The notes under the pieces were generated by a model. The model did not search any database and was not told where the DNA came from. It was given only the letters and a program-made list of their open reading frames with translations. 64,000 nucleotides of DNA from Martinezella hainanensis (GTDB taxonomy: Bacteria > Pseudomonadota > Alphaproteobacteria > Rhizobiales > Rhizobiaceae). Made by a program: the position numbers and the translations under genes. The stretch spans positions 1-64,000 of the forward strand of contig NZ_FMAC01000019.1 in NCBI RefSeq assembly GCF_900094555.1. Direction: 5' to 3'. Shown one piece after another: positions 34,434 through 44,180 of the stretch (its first letter is position 1; each line of letters opens with the position of its first letter).

Positions 34434-35021
34434 ATGAAAACCGATATCAAGCTGGTCGATTATCTCGCCGTGCGCCGATCTATTCCTGCGTTCCAGATGT
34501 CGGAACCGGGGCCGGGCAAGGCCGAGATCGGGGAGATTCTGCGGTTGGCCTCGCGCGTGCCGGATCATGGCAAGCTCGCCCCCTGGCGCTTCATCGTCTA
34601 TCGCGGCGAGGAGCGTGCGCGTATCGGCGAGGAGCTGCTAAAGCTCGCGCTGGAAGCCAAGCCTGACCTGTCGGAGGAGATGATCCAGGTCGAGCGGACT
34701 CGCTTTACCCGTGCCCCCGTCGTCATCGCAGTCGTCAGCAAGGCAGCGCCGCATTTCAAGATTCCGGAATGGGAGCAGCTGATGTCGGCAGGCGCGCTGT
34801 GCATGAATCTGCTGATTGCGGCCAATGCCCATGGCTGGGTCTCCAACTGGCTGACCGAATGGTTCGCCTTCGATGAGCGCGCCTATCCGCTTCTCGGCGT
34901 CCAGCCGGGCGAGAAGGTTGCCGGCTTCATCCATATCGGCTCGACAAGCTTCCCGCCGGTCGAACGTCCGCGCCCGGAACTTGCTGAAACGGTAACATGG
35001 GTTGGCGGCGAGGACGCGTGA
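34434..35021 (+). CDS. Nitroreductase family protein
   Basis: 195 residues from MKTDIKLVDYLAVRRSIPAF. FMN-binding signatures include LAVRRSIPAF, SRVPDHGKLAPWRFIVY, and LMSAGALCMNLLIAANAHGWVSNWLT. Such enzymes reduce nitro compounds or quinones with NAD(P)H. Its stop overlaps the start of the flavin-reductase-like gene by one base (TGATG). Confidence 0.9.
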   Translation: MKTDIKLVDYLAVRRSIPAFQMSEPGPGKAEIGEILRLASRVPDHGKLAPWRFIVYRGEERARIGEELLKLALEAKPDLSEEMIQVERTRFTRAPVVIAVVSKAAPHFKIPEWEQLMSAGALCMNLLIAANAHGWVSNWLTEWFAFDERAYPLLGVQPGEKVAGFIHIGSTSFPPVERPRPELAETVTWVGGEDA

Positions 35022-35626
35022 TGTTCTATACGACGGACACAAATCGTCATGGCCTGGCACACGATCCCTTCAAAGCCATCGTCGCGCCACGGCCGATCGG
35101 CTGGATCGGCAGCAAGGGCAGGGATGGTTCGCTGAACCTGTCCCCCTATTCCTTTTTCAACGCCGTCAGCGACCGGCCGAAGCTTGTGATGTTTTCTTCC
35201 GCCGGCAGAAAGGACAGCGTGCGCAATGTCGAGGAAACCGGTGTCTTTACCGCCAACCTCGTCAGCCGCCATATCGTCGAGAAGATGAACCATTCATCCA
35301 TTGCCGTCCCCTATGGCATCAACGAATTCGAGCTGGCTGGCCTGACGGCGAAACCAGGCAAGCTCGTGGATGCACCTTATGTCGGCGAAGCCTTCGCGGT
35401 TCTCGAATGCCGGGTGACGGAAGTGCTGAAGCCGAAGGGCCTTGATGGCGAGCCGTCGGAAAACATCATGGTCATCGGTCAGGTCGTCGGCATCCATATC
35501 GACGAGACGATCATTCGCAACGGCAGGCTGGACATGGCGCTGGCGCGTCCCGTCGCGCGCATGGGCTACATGGATTATAGCGAGGGCAGCGACGTCTTTG
35601 AGATGATCAGGCCAAAGGCGCCCTGA
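35021..35626 (+). CDS. Flavin reductase-like FMN-binding split-barrel protein
   Basis: 201 residues. The N-terminal half carries PFKAIVAPRPIGWIGSKG and NLSPYSFFNAVSDRPKLVMFSS, diagnostic of the flavin reductase / split-barrel fold. The start overlaps the nitroreductase stop, so translation is coupled; together they may form a flavin-dependent redox pair. Substrate unknown. Confidence 0.9.
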   Translation: MFYTTDTNRHGLAHDPFKAIVAPRPIGWIGSKGRDGSLNLSPYSFFNAVSDRPKLVMFSSAGRKDSVRNVEETGVFTANLVSRHIVEKMNHSSIAVPYGINEFELAGLTAKPGKLVDAPYVGEAFAVLECRVTEVLKPKGLDGEPSENIMVIGQVVGIHIDETIIRNGRLDMALARPVARMGYMDYSEGSDVFEMIRPKAP

Positions 35627-35754
35627 GGGGCGCCACTCATGTCTATGGGCGAAAAGTTAATAAGCAAGGTAAACGCCCCGTAAACCTTTGCCCGATAACG
35701 TGAAGCATATGAATTTGCGGGGCAAGAATCGCCTCGTCGATATCGGGGCGTTAC

Positions 35755-36894
35755 GTGATTATAGAAGCATTCCTTCGCTGGGCTGAAACCGCCAAGGCAG
35801 AAAGCAGAAGCCGGGCGGCCAATGCGCTCGGCAGGGCCTATCTGCAGTCGGAGATGCCGAAAGAAGAGCGTGACGCCGCCCAGATGGCGATGACCTATCT
35901 GCTCGACGATCCGTCTCCTCGGGTGCGGCTGGCGCTCGCTGAAGCCGTCGCCCATTCGGCTAGCGCGCCGCGCAATGTCATTCTGTCCCTTGCCCAGGAT
36001 CAGCCTGAGATTGCGGGGCAGATCATCCTGTTTTCGCCTGTGTTCACCGATGCCGATCTTGTCGACCTTGCGTTGCATGGCAGCGATGTGGCGCGGATTC
36101 TCATCGCCTCCCGCGGGCAGGTGCCGCGTGCGGTCTGCGCTGCGCTTGCCGAGATCGGTGGAGAAAGCGAAATCCTGTGTCTGCTCGAGAATGACGGCGC
36201 ATTGCTTTCACAGGCTTCGCTCAAACGTATCGCCGAGCGTCTGGGCGATTGCGCCGACATACGCGGGCTGCTTCTTTCCCGAGACATTCTGTCTTTGGAT
36301 ATCAGGCACCTTTTGATGCGTCAGATCAGCGACGCGCTTTCGGAATCGGCTCTCGTCCAGAGCTTTGTCGGTAACTCCAGGCTGCAGCAGGTAACGCGTG
36401 AAGCAACCGAAGCCGCAACCGTCACGATCGCGGGAACGGCACAGCACGAGCAATTGCCAGATCTGGTCGAGCACCTGAGGCAGAGCGGCTGGCTGACACC
36501 GGCTTTCCTGATGCATGCGTTGTGCTCCGGCAAGGTCGATTTCTTCGCCAGCGCGATCACCAATCTTTCCGGCTACGACGAGCGGCGCGTGCGCTCCATC
36601 ATTTCAAGAGGCCGCGTCTATGCGATCCGGGCACTCTATGAAAGCGCGGGCCTGTCCAAGGATATCAGCACGATCTTCGTCGAGGCGACGATGATATGGC
36701 GCGAATCCTCCCGCAAGAACGGCAATGCGATGCTGGAAGATATTTCTTCGCGCCTGATGCGCAAATTCCGCCTGGCGGAGCCTGCGCCCGGCGCTGCGAC
36801 ACAGCTCCTCGACATGGTGGAGAGGCTTGCAAACGCCGAACGGCGGCAGGCCGCGCGCAGCTTCGCTGCACTGGCAGCGCTTGCCGCTGCATGA
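35755..36894 (+). CDS. DUF2336 alpha-solenoid protein
   Basis: 379 residues with a GTG start at 35755. The N-terminus (MIIEAFLRWAETAKAESRSRAANALGRAYL) and the HEAT-like helical repeats are typical of DUF2336, an alphaproteobacterial family without known activity. A GTAAAC direct repeat spaced 11 bp lies at 35669-35685 in its upstream region. Confidence 0.88.
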   Translation: MIIEAFLRWAETAKAESRSRAANALGRAYLQSEMPKEERDAAQMAMTYLLDDPSPRVRLALAEAVAHSASAPRNVILSLAQDQPEIAGQIILFSPVFTDADLVDLALHGSDVARILIASRGQVPRAVCAALAEIGGESEILCLLENDGALLSQASLKRIAERLGDCADIRGLLLSRDILSLDIRHLLMRQISDALSESALVQSFVGNSRLQQVTREATEAATVTIAGTAQHEQLPDLVEHLRQSGWLTPAFLMHALCSGKVDFFASAITNLSGYDERRVRSIISRGRVYAIRALYESAGLSKDISTIFVEATMIWRESSRKNGNAMLEDISSRLMRKFRLAEPAPGAATQLLDMVERLANAERRQAARSFAALAALAAA

Positions 36895-36928
36895 TATCCA
36901 GCAGTCGGTTTATTTTCCGAGGTTTATC

Positions 36929-37396
36929 TTGTCGCTGACGATTGCTGTCGAATCCCCGCGTCAGGAAGGCGTGATCCGTCTTCTCGACATGTCGAGCGCC
37001 TATGCGGAGTCGCTTTATCCGCCTGAGAGCAACCATATGCTTGATCTGTCTTCGCTGGAGAAGGCGGACGTGACCTTCTGGGTTGCCAGAGTTGAAGATG
37101 TGATCGTCGGATGTTGCGCGCTGGTGGAAGCCGGTGACGGCACAGCCGAGATCAAGCGTATGTTCGTCGATCCGGCCGCCAGGGGCCGCAACGTCGCGCG
37201 CAAGCTCATGGAGACGCTCGAAGCAACAGCACACGAAAGAGGCCTTTCGGCGGTCCGGCTGGAAACTGGTATATATCAGCCGGAAGCGATCGGCCTTTAC
37301 CGAAAATTCGGGTATTTCGAAATTCCCGCGTTCGGCAGCTATCAACCGGACCCGTTGAGCCTGTTCATGGAAAAGCGGCTGGAGCAGACCAGCTAA
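36929..37396 (+). CDS. GNAT-family N-acetyltransferase
   Basis: 155 residues; TTG at 36929 with GAGG eight bases upstream. The acetyl-CoA loop is MFVDPAARGRNVARKLMETLE, followed by LETGIYQPEAIGLYRKFGY. The DPAARG motif matches small-molecule acetyltransferases. Starts 34 bp after DUF2336 on the same strand. Substrate unknown. Confidence 0.88.
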   Translation: MSLTIAVESPRQEGVIRLLDMSSAYAESLYPPESNHMLDLSSLEKADVTFWVARVEDVIVGCCALVEAGDGTAEIKRMFVDPAARGRNVARKLMETLEATAHERGLSAVRLETGIYQPEAIGLYRKFGYFEIPAFGSYQPDPLSLFMEKRLEQTS

Positions 37397-37400
37397 ACAA

Positions 37401-38579
37401 CTAGCCTTCGGCAGCGTCCCGAACATGCAGCTGCAGTTCCGGTTCCTGCGCCTGCTGTTCCTCGGTCAGTTCGGCCTCGCGAATCCATTCGCGCCAGATG
37501 GCGACGATAATCGCCATCAGGACCGGGCCGATGAAGAGGCCAAGGAAACCCATGGTCTTCACGCCGCCCACCAGACCGAAGAAGGTTGGAAGGAACGGCA
37601 GCTTGATGGGGCCGCCGACAAGCTTGGGACGAAGCGTCTTGTCGACAATGAAAAGCTCGATCGTGCCCCAGAGGAAGAGGGCGATACCGGCCCAAAGCGA
37701 GCCGCTGGCAACGAGATAGATCGAGACGAGCGACATCGAAAGTGGCGCGCCGCCCGGCACCAGCGCCATGACGCCGGTGAGAACACCAAGCGTGATGGCC
37801 GAGGGAGCGCCGGCAATCCAATAGGCCACGCCGAGAACGATACCTTCACCGATGGCAATCAGCGTCATGCCCATGACGGTGGAGCTGATCGTCGCCGGCA
37901 CGACACGGGAAATCCGCTCCCAACGATTGGGGAGGATGCGTTCGCCGAGCAGATCGACCTGGCGAACGAAGGTCGCGCCGTCACGATAGATGAAGAACAG
38001 CGCGATCAGCATGAAAAGCAAGGTCAGCACGACATGGAATGCACCACCGCCGGCTGCAAGCACAGCCCGGTAGATGTTGCCGATATGCGCGCCGCTTACG
38101 AGCTGAGCCAGTTCGCCGAGCGAGCCGGGGCTACCGACATATTGCACCCATTGCTCACCGAGCCAGGAGCCGATGACGGGCAGAGCCAAAATCCATTGCG
38201 GCGGCGGCGCCCCTTCGCGGTTGACATGGATCGCCCAGCCAAACCAGTCGCGCACCTCGCCGGCCATGTAGATGGCGGAAAGGACGATCGGCAAAACCAG
38301 GAAGGTGACGATGAATGCAATGGCGATGGTGGCGGCAAGCGTCGTATTGCCCCCGGTGCGGCGCACGATGTCGCTATAAAGCGGCCAGGTGGCAAAGCCG
38401 ATCACCGCTGCGGCCAGAACCGGGACGAGAAAGCCGTAAAAGAAATAGATGCCGGCAATGGCAATCAGAATCAGCAGCCAGCGCGCAGCGGAAATGGACG
38501 GGATCAAAGGCATGCGCGCATGCGCGCTTGGTCCCAGCCACCGATGCTCCCTCGGCTTATGACGTTCAAATACACCCAC
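37401..38579 (-). CDS. AI-2E family transporter (PerM/UPF0118)
   Basis: 392 residues if the GTG at 38579 is used; an ATG at 38513 would remove 22 residues and is equally possible because neither has a strong ribosome site. About eight membrane helices with the usual large loop, and conserved FIYRDGATFVRQ and LTGVMALVPGGAPL segments. The name comes from one E. coli member; most relatives are ion/H+ antiporters or uncharacterised. Convergent with the GNAT gene, stops four bases apart. Confidence 0.85.
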   Translation of the reverse strand: MGVFERHKPREHRWLGPSAHARMPLIPSISAARWLLILIAIAGIYFFYGFLVPVLAAAVIGFATWPLYSDIVRRTGGNTTLAATIAIAFIVTFLVLPIVLSAIYMAGEVRDWFGWAIHVNREGAPPPQWILALPVIGSWLGEQWVQYVGSPGSLGELAQLVSGAHIGNIYRAVLAAGGGAFHVVLTLLFMLIALFFIYRDGATFVRQVDLLGERILPNRWERISRVVPATISSTVMGMTLIAIGEGIVLGVAYWIAGAPSAITLGVLTGVMALVPGGAPLSMSLVSIYLVASGSLWAGIALFLWGTIELFIVDKTLRPKLVGGPIKLPFLPTFFGLVGGVKTMGFLGLFIGPVLMAIIVAIWREWIREAELTEEQQAQEPELQLHVRDAAEG

Positions 38580-38706
38580 CGGTCTTACTTCGCCCCTCTT
38601 TACTAGATCATCCGGTTATGGGGTATGATCTAGGCCGTTTCAAGAGCAACGGCTTTAAAGCCTCTCTATTATGCGGCCATGACATTAGCACGACTGAAGC
38701 GAGATA

Positions 38707-39837
38707 TCAGGAAGGGCGCCTGATCACCTTGAACGCGAAAAACTGCGTCTTTTGTGTCGGATTGAAATTATTGTCGGCGACAAGGATCAATAGATCGCTG
38801 CCGTCTTTCGCTTTGCCGAAAGTAATGCCTTCAATATTGTCGGGGCCAAGACCGAGGGCACGCAGATCCATGATCTGCGTCTTGCGCACGGGCACGATGC
38901 GCTGATCAGTCTTCGCAAGCGATGGAATATTGGCGACGTCCGTGGCGCCATCGAGGTCGAACATATTGATGACGACCGAATTGCCGATGCCTTGGGCAAA
39001 GCCGCGCTCGACCGACAGGAGATGACGATCATCGAGCGCCAGAATCTCGGACAAGCCGAAGTCATTCCAACCGTTCGCCATCGGCGGCGCCTGCGGAATA
39101 GGCGAGATTGGATAAACATATTGCGCCTTCTGCTGGCCGGTCGCCGCGTCATAGCGGATGAGGCGTGCAAGCGCGCCGTTTGTCAGCGTCGTGATGGGAC
39201 CATCTTGGTAGAGCGCCGATTCCGTACCGATGAGAACGTCTCCGCCGGTAAGGAACGTGGTGCCCTCGAAGGCGAGATTATCGCGAATGCCCGCACTCTT
39301 GTCCGCGGACGGCGCAAAACCATCAGGCAAGGAGAATTCGCGAAGGAAACTGCCGTCGCGATTGGCGACGCGCACGAAGGGTGGCAGCAGCGCCTTGCCG
39401 TCGCCTTCGCTGGTCCAGTAGATCCCGTCCTTGCCCAGACGAATGGACTCGCCATCCGCCTTTTTGATGGCAAAGGGCTGGCCATCCTTGTCCTTCAACG
39501 TGACATGATCGACAACCGCGACACCCTTCAAGCCGCTCGCATCGACATCGATGTCGAGATCGTAGAACCGGGCCGGTGCCTTTTCGGAGCGGTCGTCGCT
39601 GATGGCGATATAACGGCCAGTCGACGGATCGAAATCGATGCCCGAGAGGCCGCCGACCTCAACGCCATTCTCCATGAAACCCGTCGGAATATCGTAGTTG
39701 CCGAGATAGGAAAGACTGATGCCGGCCTTGCAATCGCCGAAGGGGCAGGGCACCTCGATCGTCGTTCCGATATCCAGCGCATAAGCGGCTTTAGCGAAGA
39801 GGAGAGCGGCGGCAGTCGTCAGGAATGGCTTCAACAT
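38707..39837 (-). CDS. Esterase-like activity of phytase family protein, secreted
   Basis: 376 residues from the ATG at 39837, which yields a signal peptide (LTTAAALLFAKAAYA). The domain (PF13449-type beta propeller) is recognised by GGLSGIDFDPSTGRYIAISDDR near the N-terminus and by LEFERG-like LLSVERGFAQG plus NIEGITFG toward the end. Periplasmic; substrates uncertain. Stand-alone. Confidence 0.85.
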   Translation of the reverse strand: MLKPFLTTAAALLFAKAAYALDIGTTIEVPCPFGDCKAGISLSYLGNYDIPTGFMENGVEVGGLSGIDFDPSTGRYIAISDDRSEKAPARFYDLDIDVDASGLKGVAVVDHVTLKDKDGQPFAIKKADGESIRLGKDGIYWTSEGDGKALLPPFVRVANRDGSFLREFSLPDGFAPSADKSAGIRDNLAFEGTTFLTGGDVLIGTESALYQDGPITTLTNGALARLIRYDAATGQQKAQYVYPISPIPQAPPMANGWNDFGLSEILALDDRHLLSVERGFAQGIGNSVVINMFDLDGATDVANIPSLAKTDQRIVPVRKTQIMDLRALGLGPDNIEGITFGKAKDGSDLLILVADNNFNPTQKTQFFAFKVIRRPS

Positions 39838-39990
39838 GGCGAAATCGTCAACCCGAATAGTAAAATGGCAGCACCTAAAGCAATGCCGCCATCTACACAT
39901 TCATCCATGACGCCTTCGTAACGGATATCCGACAATCCGGTAAAATATCGCGAGATCGCCCAGGCATAGCAATCAGTGATTGGTCTGCCG

Positions 39991-42054
39991 TCAGATATCG
40001 AGGTCTTCGGCAAAGGCAGCCCGCTCCTGAATGAAGCGAAAACGAGCGTCGGCCTTGGTGCCCATCAGATTGTCGACGGCATCGCGGGTTCCCTCGAAAT
40101 CGACCTCGTCGATCTCGACGCGCAGGAGCGTGCGCTTGGACGGATCCATCGTCGTTTCTTTGAGCTGGGCAGGCAACATTTCGCCCAGACCTTTGAAGCG
40201 GCTGATCTCGACCTTGCCCTTGCCCTTGAATTCCGTCGACATCAGCTCCTGTCGATGGGCGTCGTCGCGGGCGTAGATGGATTTCGACCCCTGCGTGATT
40301 TTGTAGAGCGGCGGGACGGCCAGGAAGAGATGACCCTGGCGGATCAGCTCGGGCATCTCCTGATAGAAGAAGGTGATCAGCAGCGAAGCGATGTGGGCGC
40401 CGTCGACGTCAGCATCGGTCATCACCACGATGCGCTGATAGCGAAGGTCTTCCTCGCGGTATTTCGTGCGGGTGCCGCAGCCAAGCGCCTGGACCAGGTC
40501 GGTGATCTGCTGGTTGGCCGACAGCTTTTCGCGGCCGGCGCTGGCGACGTTGAGGATCTTACCGCGCAGCGGCAGGATCGCCTGGTTCGTGCGGTTTCGC
40601 GCCTGCTTGGCCGAGCCACCTGCCGAATCGCCCTCGACGAGGAAAAGTTCGGCGCCTTCGGCAGCACTCTGCGAGCAATCCGCCAGCTTGCCGGGCAGGC
40701 GCAGCTTGCGCACGGCGGTCTTGCGGTTGACTTCCTTTTCCTTGCGGCGGCGCATGCGCTCTTCCGAGCGCTCGATCACCCATTCCAGCAGCTTTTCGGC
40801 TTCGCCCGGATTGTCGGTGAGGTAGTGATCGAAGGGGTCGCGCAGGGCGTTCTCGACGAGGCGCTGGGCCTCGACGGTCGCAAGCTTGTCCTTGGTCTGG
40901 CCGACGAATTCCGGCTCGCGGATGAAGATCGACAACATGCCGACGCCCGAAATCATCACATCGTCCGTGGTGATATTGGCCGCGCGCTTGTTCTGGGTGA
41001 GGTCGGCGTAGTTTTTCAGGCCCTTGGTGAGAGCGATGCGGAATCCCGCCTCATGCGTGCCGCCTTCCGGGGTCGGAATGGTATTGCAATAGGAGTGGAT
41101 CTGCGGGTCGCCACCGTACCAGGTCATCGCCCATTCGAGCGAGCCGTGGCCGCTTTCCTTTTCCGACTTGCCGGCAAAGATCTCGCGGGTAACGGTGAAC
41201 TCATTGCCCATCGTCGCCTTGAGATAATCCTTCAGGCCACCGGGGAAATGGAAAACCGCCTTTTCCGGAACATCGGCGCCTTCCGGCGCCAGCTCGGGAT
41301 CGCAGCTCCAGCGGATTTCGACGCCGCCGAACAGATAGGCCTTGGAACGGGCCATGCGGAAAACGCGGGCCGGCTCGAAGCGAGCGTGATCGCCGAAGAT
41401 CTGCGGGTCTGGATGGAAGCGAACGCGCGTGCCGCGGCGGTTATGCACATCGCCCAGCTCCTCCAGGCCACCGACTGGCAGGCCGCGGGAGAAGCGCTGG
41501 CGATAGAGTTTGCGATTGCGGGCGACTTCGACTTCCAGATCATCGGACAGCGCATTGACGACGGACACACCTACGCCGTGCAGACCGCCAGAGGTCTCAT
41601 AGGCCTTGCCATCGAATTTGCCGCCGGCATGCAGCTTGGTCATGATGACTTCGAGCGTCGACTTGCCGGGTACCTGCGGATGATTTTCCACGGGGATGCC
41701 GCGGCCGTTATCCGTGACGGTCAGATAGCCCTGCCGGTCGAGATAGACCTCGATGAAATTGGCGTGGCCGGCGACCGCCTCGTCCATGGCGTTGTCGATG
41801 ACTTCGGCGAAAAGGTGGTGCAGCGCCTTTTCGTCCGTACCGCCGATATACATGCCGGGGCGCATGCGCACCGGCTCGAGCCCTTCGAGAACACGAATGG
41901 AGCTCGCGCCATATTCCTCCGACGAGGACGTCGTCGGAGCAGCCCGCTGCGCGGGCGCTGCGGCAGGCTTTTCTGCCTTTACCGCCGGCTTTTCCGCTGC
42001 TTCCGGTTTCGACGGGCGGGGGAGACCGGAGAAGAGATCGTTGCTGTTATCCAT
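39991..42054 (-). CDS. parE: DNA topoisomerase IV subunit B
   Basis: 687 residues from MDNSNDLFSGLPRP. After a 45-residue Pro/Ala-rich N-terminus come the GHKL ATPase motifs DNAMDEAVAGH, DNGRGIPV and GLHGVGVSVVNALS, and the toprim motifs EGDSAGGSA and DADVDGAHIA. The stretch SAKQARNRTNQAILPLRGKI and the absence of the gyrase-B insert identify ParE rather than GyrB. It decatenates daughter chromosomes with ParC, which is not in the window. Confidence 0.94.
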   Translation of the reverse strand: MDNSNDLFSGLPRPSKPEAAEKPAVKAEKPAAAPAQRAAPTTSSSEEYGASSIRVLEGLEPVRMRPGMYIGGTDEKALHHLFAEVIDNAMDEAVAGHANFIEVYLDRQGYLTVTDNGRGIPVENHPQVPGKSTLEVIMTKLHAGGKFDGKAYETSGGLHGVGVSVVNALSDDLEVEVARNRKLYRQRFSRGLPVGGLEELGDVHNRRGTRVRFHPDPQIFGDHARFEPARVFRMARSKAYLFGGVEIRWSCDPELAPEGADVPEKAVFHFPGGLKDYLKATMGNEFTVTREIFAGKSEKESGHGSLEWAMTWYGGDPQIHSYCNTIPTPEGGTHEAGFRIALTKGLKNYADLTQNKRAANITTDDVMISGVGMLSIFIREPEFVGQTKDKLATVEAQRLVENALRDPFDHYLTDNPGEAEKLLEWVIERSEERMRRRKEKEVNRKTAVRKLRLPGKLADCSQSAAEGAELFLVEGDSAGGSAKQARNRTNQAILPLRGKILNVASAGREKLSANQQITDLVQALGCGTRTKYREEDLRYQRIVVMTDADVDGAHIASLLITFFYQEMPELIRQGHLFLAVPPLYKITQGSKSIYARDDAHRQELMSTEFKGKGKVEISRFKGLGEMLPAQLKETTMDPSKRTLLRVEIDEVDFEGTRDAVDNLMGTKADARFRFIQERAAFAEDLDI

Positions 42055-42260
42055 AGAACTTCGAGCTGCTAGATTTGTCCTGGAGGGGCCAAAGCCCTTT
42101 ATTATCGCATTTGTCGCCGCTATTCGCGAATCATCGTGATTCTGCCAGAAACGGCGCACAAGAGCGATGGCGCCCCGTTACGGGGCAAATTCAAGTAAAG
42201 AGATTTGCGTTGCCGGGTGAAGAATGGCAAGCCCGATGGCCGATCGGAGGAAGTATCCGC

Positions 42261-43157
42261 ATGCCAATGTCCACAGCTCATTTGCCCATCCTGTCCGCAA
42301 TCTCGGGCATTTTGCTTCTGGCGACAGGGCAGACCGCCTCGGCAGATATGTTGAAGCCGTTCAAGGACGAGCTGTTTTCCAATCAGACGGTCATCGAAAG
42401 CCACGACAACGGCGCCTTCCAGACGATCGATTACCAGGAAATGCGTGACATTAACGGCCGCGACCAGATTCCGGAAAAACGCGTGAAGCCGGCCTATGTC
42501 GATACCGGCGTGCGCTGGAAGGCGCAGGAAGACGAAACGTTACAACTCGGCGACCGCAAAGTGGATGTTACGCGCATAGGCCCGGCGTCGAAGCAGGCCT
42601 TTACCGTCATCTTCATCCACGGCCGCGGCGGCGACCGCAGGCTTGGCTCCAACGACTATACGTTCGGCGGCAATTTCAACCGGCTGAAGAACCTGGCTTA
42701 CCGCAACGGCGGCACCTATTACGCACCGAGCGTAAAAGGGTTCGACAGCAACGGGGTTGCCGATATCGCAGCGCTGATACGCTATTCCTACGAGCAGTCG
42801 GGCGGCAAGCCTGTGATCCTCACTTGCGCCTCCATGGGCAGCTTCGTCTGCTGGGGCATTACCCGCGATGCCGAAAGCGTCAAGCGCCTGAAAGGCATGG
42901 CGATCCTGAGCGGCGTCACCGATCCGGATTTCACCAAGAGCGCCTTCTACAAGGCAAAACTGCCGCTCTGGTTCACGCATGGCAGCAAGGATCCGGTCTA
43001 CGCGGCTGCGGACCAGCAGGCCCTGTTTGAGAAACTTTACAAAGCGCACTATCCGACACGTTTCACGCTTTTCGAAACCGGAAATCACGGAACGCCGGTG
43101 CGCATGACCGATTGGCGCAAGGTGCTCAACTGGATCGTCGATCCGCAGGCGTCGTGA
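42261..43157 (+). CDS. Secreted alpha/beta hydrolase
   Basis: 298 residues from the ATG at 42261, ten bases after GGAGG. A signal peptide (LPILSAISGILLLATGQTASA) precedes a hydrolase domain with oxyanion FIHGRGGDRR, nucleophile in TCASMGSF (C-x-S-x-G instead of G-x-S-x-G), acid in HGSKDPVY and histidine in TGNHGTPV. It is divergent from parE across 206 bp. Substrate unknown. Confidence 0.85.
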   Translation: MPMSTAHLPILSAISGILLLATGQTASADMLKPFKDELFSNQTVIESHDNGAFQTIDYQEMRDINGRDQIPEKRVKPAYVDTGVRWKAQEDETLQLGDRKVDVTRIGPASKQAFTVIFIHGRGGDRRLGSNDYTFGGNFNRLKNLAYRNGGTYYAPSVKGFDSNGVADIAALIRYSYEQSGGKPVILTCASMGSFVCWGITRDAESVKRLKGMAILSGVTDPDFTKSAFYKAKLPLWFTHGSKDPVYAAADQQALFEKLYKAHYPTRFTLFETGNHGTPVRMTDWRKVLNWIVDPQAS

Positions 43158-43296
43158 AACATTCTCGCAATCCGACTTAATTTTCCGGATAAGCATTTTT
43201 TCAAACGATTTGAGCCGATTTCGACCGCATTCGATAACTTTCCTTTCCCTTTCCTTTTTGTTAGTCCGAAGACGGATCAAGGGGGAGAATATCGGA

Positions 43297-44067
43297 ATGA
43301 CGAAGACCATACGGCCGCTTCTGGCTGGAAACTGGAAGATGAACGGCACGCGCGCGAGCCTGGATCAGATCAAGGCGATCGCGGACGGCGTCAAGGCGCC
43401 GCTGTCGGAGAAGATCGATACGCTGCTCTGCCCCCCAGCCACCTTGCTCTATGTCGCGACGGCACTTTGCGACGACAGCCCGCTGGCCATCGGCGCACAG
43501 GATTGTCATCAGCAGGTCAGTGGCGCGCATACCGGCGATATTTCGGCCGAAATGATCGCCGACTGCTTTGGTACCCACGTCATCGTCGGCCATTCAGAGC
43601 GCCGGAGGAATCACGCGGAAAGCGACATGCTGGTGCGCGCCAAGGCGCAGGCGGCCCATGATGCTGGCCTCATCGCCATTGTCTGCATCGGCGAAACCGC
43701 TTACGAGCGCAACAGCGGCCAGACGCTCGAGGTGCTGAAGCGGGAGCTCGTGGGCTCTATTCCGGATGATTCCACAGCGCAGACGACTGTGATCGCCTAC
43801 GAGCCGGTCTGGGCGATCGGCACCGGCGTAGTCCCAACCCAGGAGAACGTGGAGGAAGCACATGCGTTCATCCGAGCCGAGCTCATCGAGCGCTTCGGCA
43901 AGGAGGGGGCGAATATGCGAATCCTCTATGGTGGATCGGTCAGTGGCGCCAATGCGCGTGACCTTTTGGATGTTCCGCATGTCAACGGCGTGCTTGTCGG
44001 CGGCCAGAGCTTGAAAGCAGTCGACTTCCTTGCCATTTATGCCGCATTCGAACGGCAGTTCGCCTGA
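43297..44067 (+). CDS. tpiA: Triosephosphate isomerase
   Basis: 256 residues from MTKTIRPLLAGNWKMNG, nine bases after GGGGGAG. Catalytic lysine (NWKMNG), histidine (VGHSERR) and glutamate (AYEPVWAIGTG), and the phosphate loop YGGSVSGAN, are all present. First of a housekeeping run tpiA-secG-pyrG typical of rhizobia. Confidence 0.96.
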   Translation: MTKTIRPLLAGNWKMNGTRASLDQIKAIADGVKAPLSEKIDTLLCPPATLLYVATALCDDSPLAIGAQDCHQQVSGAHTGDISAEMIADCFGTHVIVGHSERRRNHAESDMLVRAKAQAAHDAGLIAIVCIGETAYERNSGQTLEVLKRELVGSIPDDSTAQTTVIAYEPVWAIGTGVVPTQENVEEAHAFIRAELIERFGKEGANMRILYGGSVSGANARDLLDVPHVNGVLVGGQSLKAVDFLAIYAAFERQFA

Positions 44068-44180
44068 AGCAACAACTTGCCCGGAGTTCCGGCCTTAAAA
44101 GGACTTGGAATAGGCGAGAGCCTCATGTAAAGAGCCGCGAGCTTTTATTTTTGATGCCCGCACCGGGCAGGACTGGACCT

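Noticed and set aside
39976..42072. 698-codon plus-strand frame opposite parE
   Set aside because: Same shadow effect; parE motifs on the minus strand are complete.
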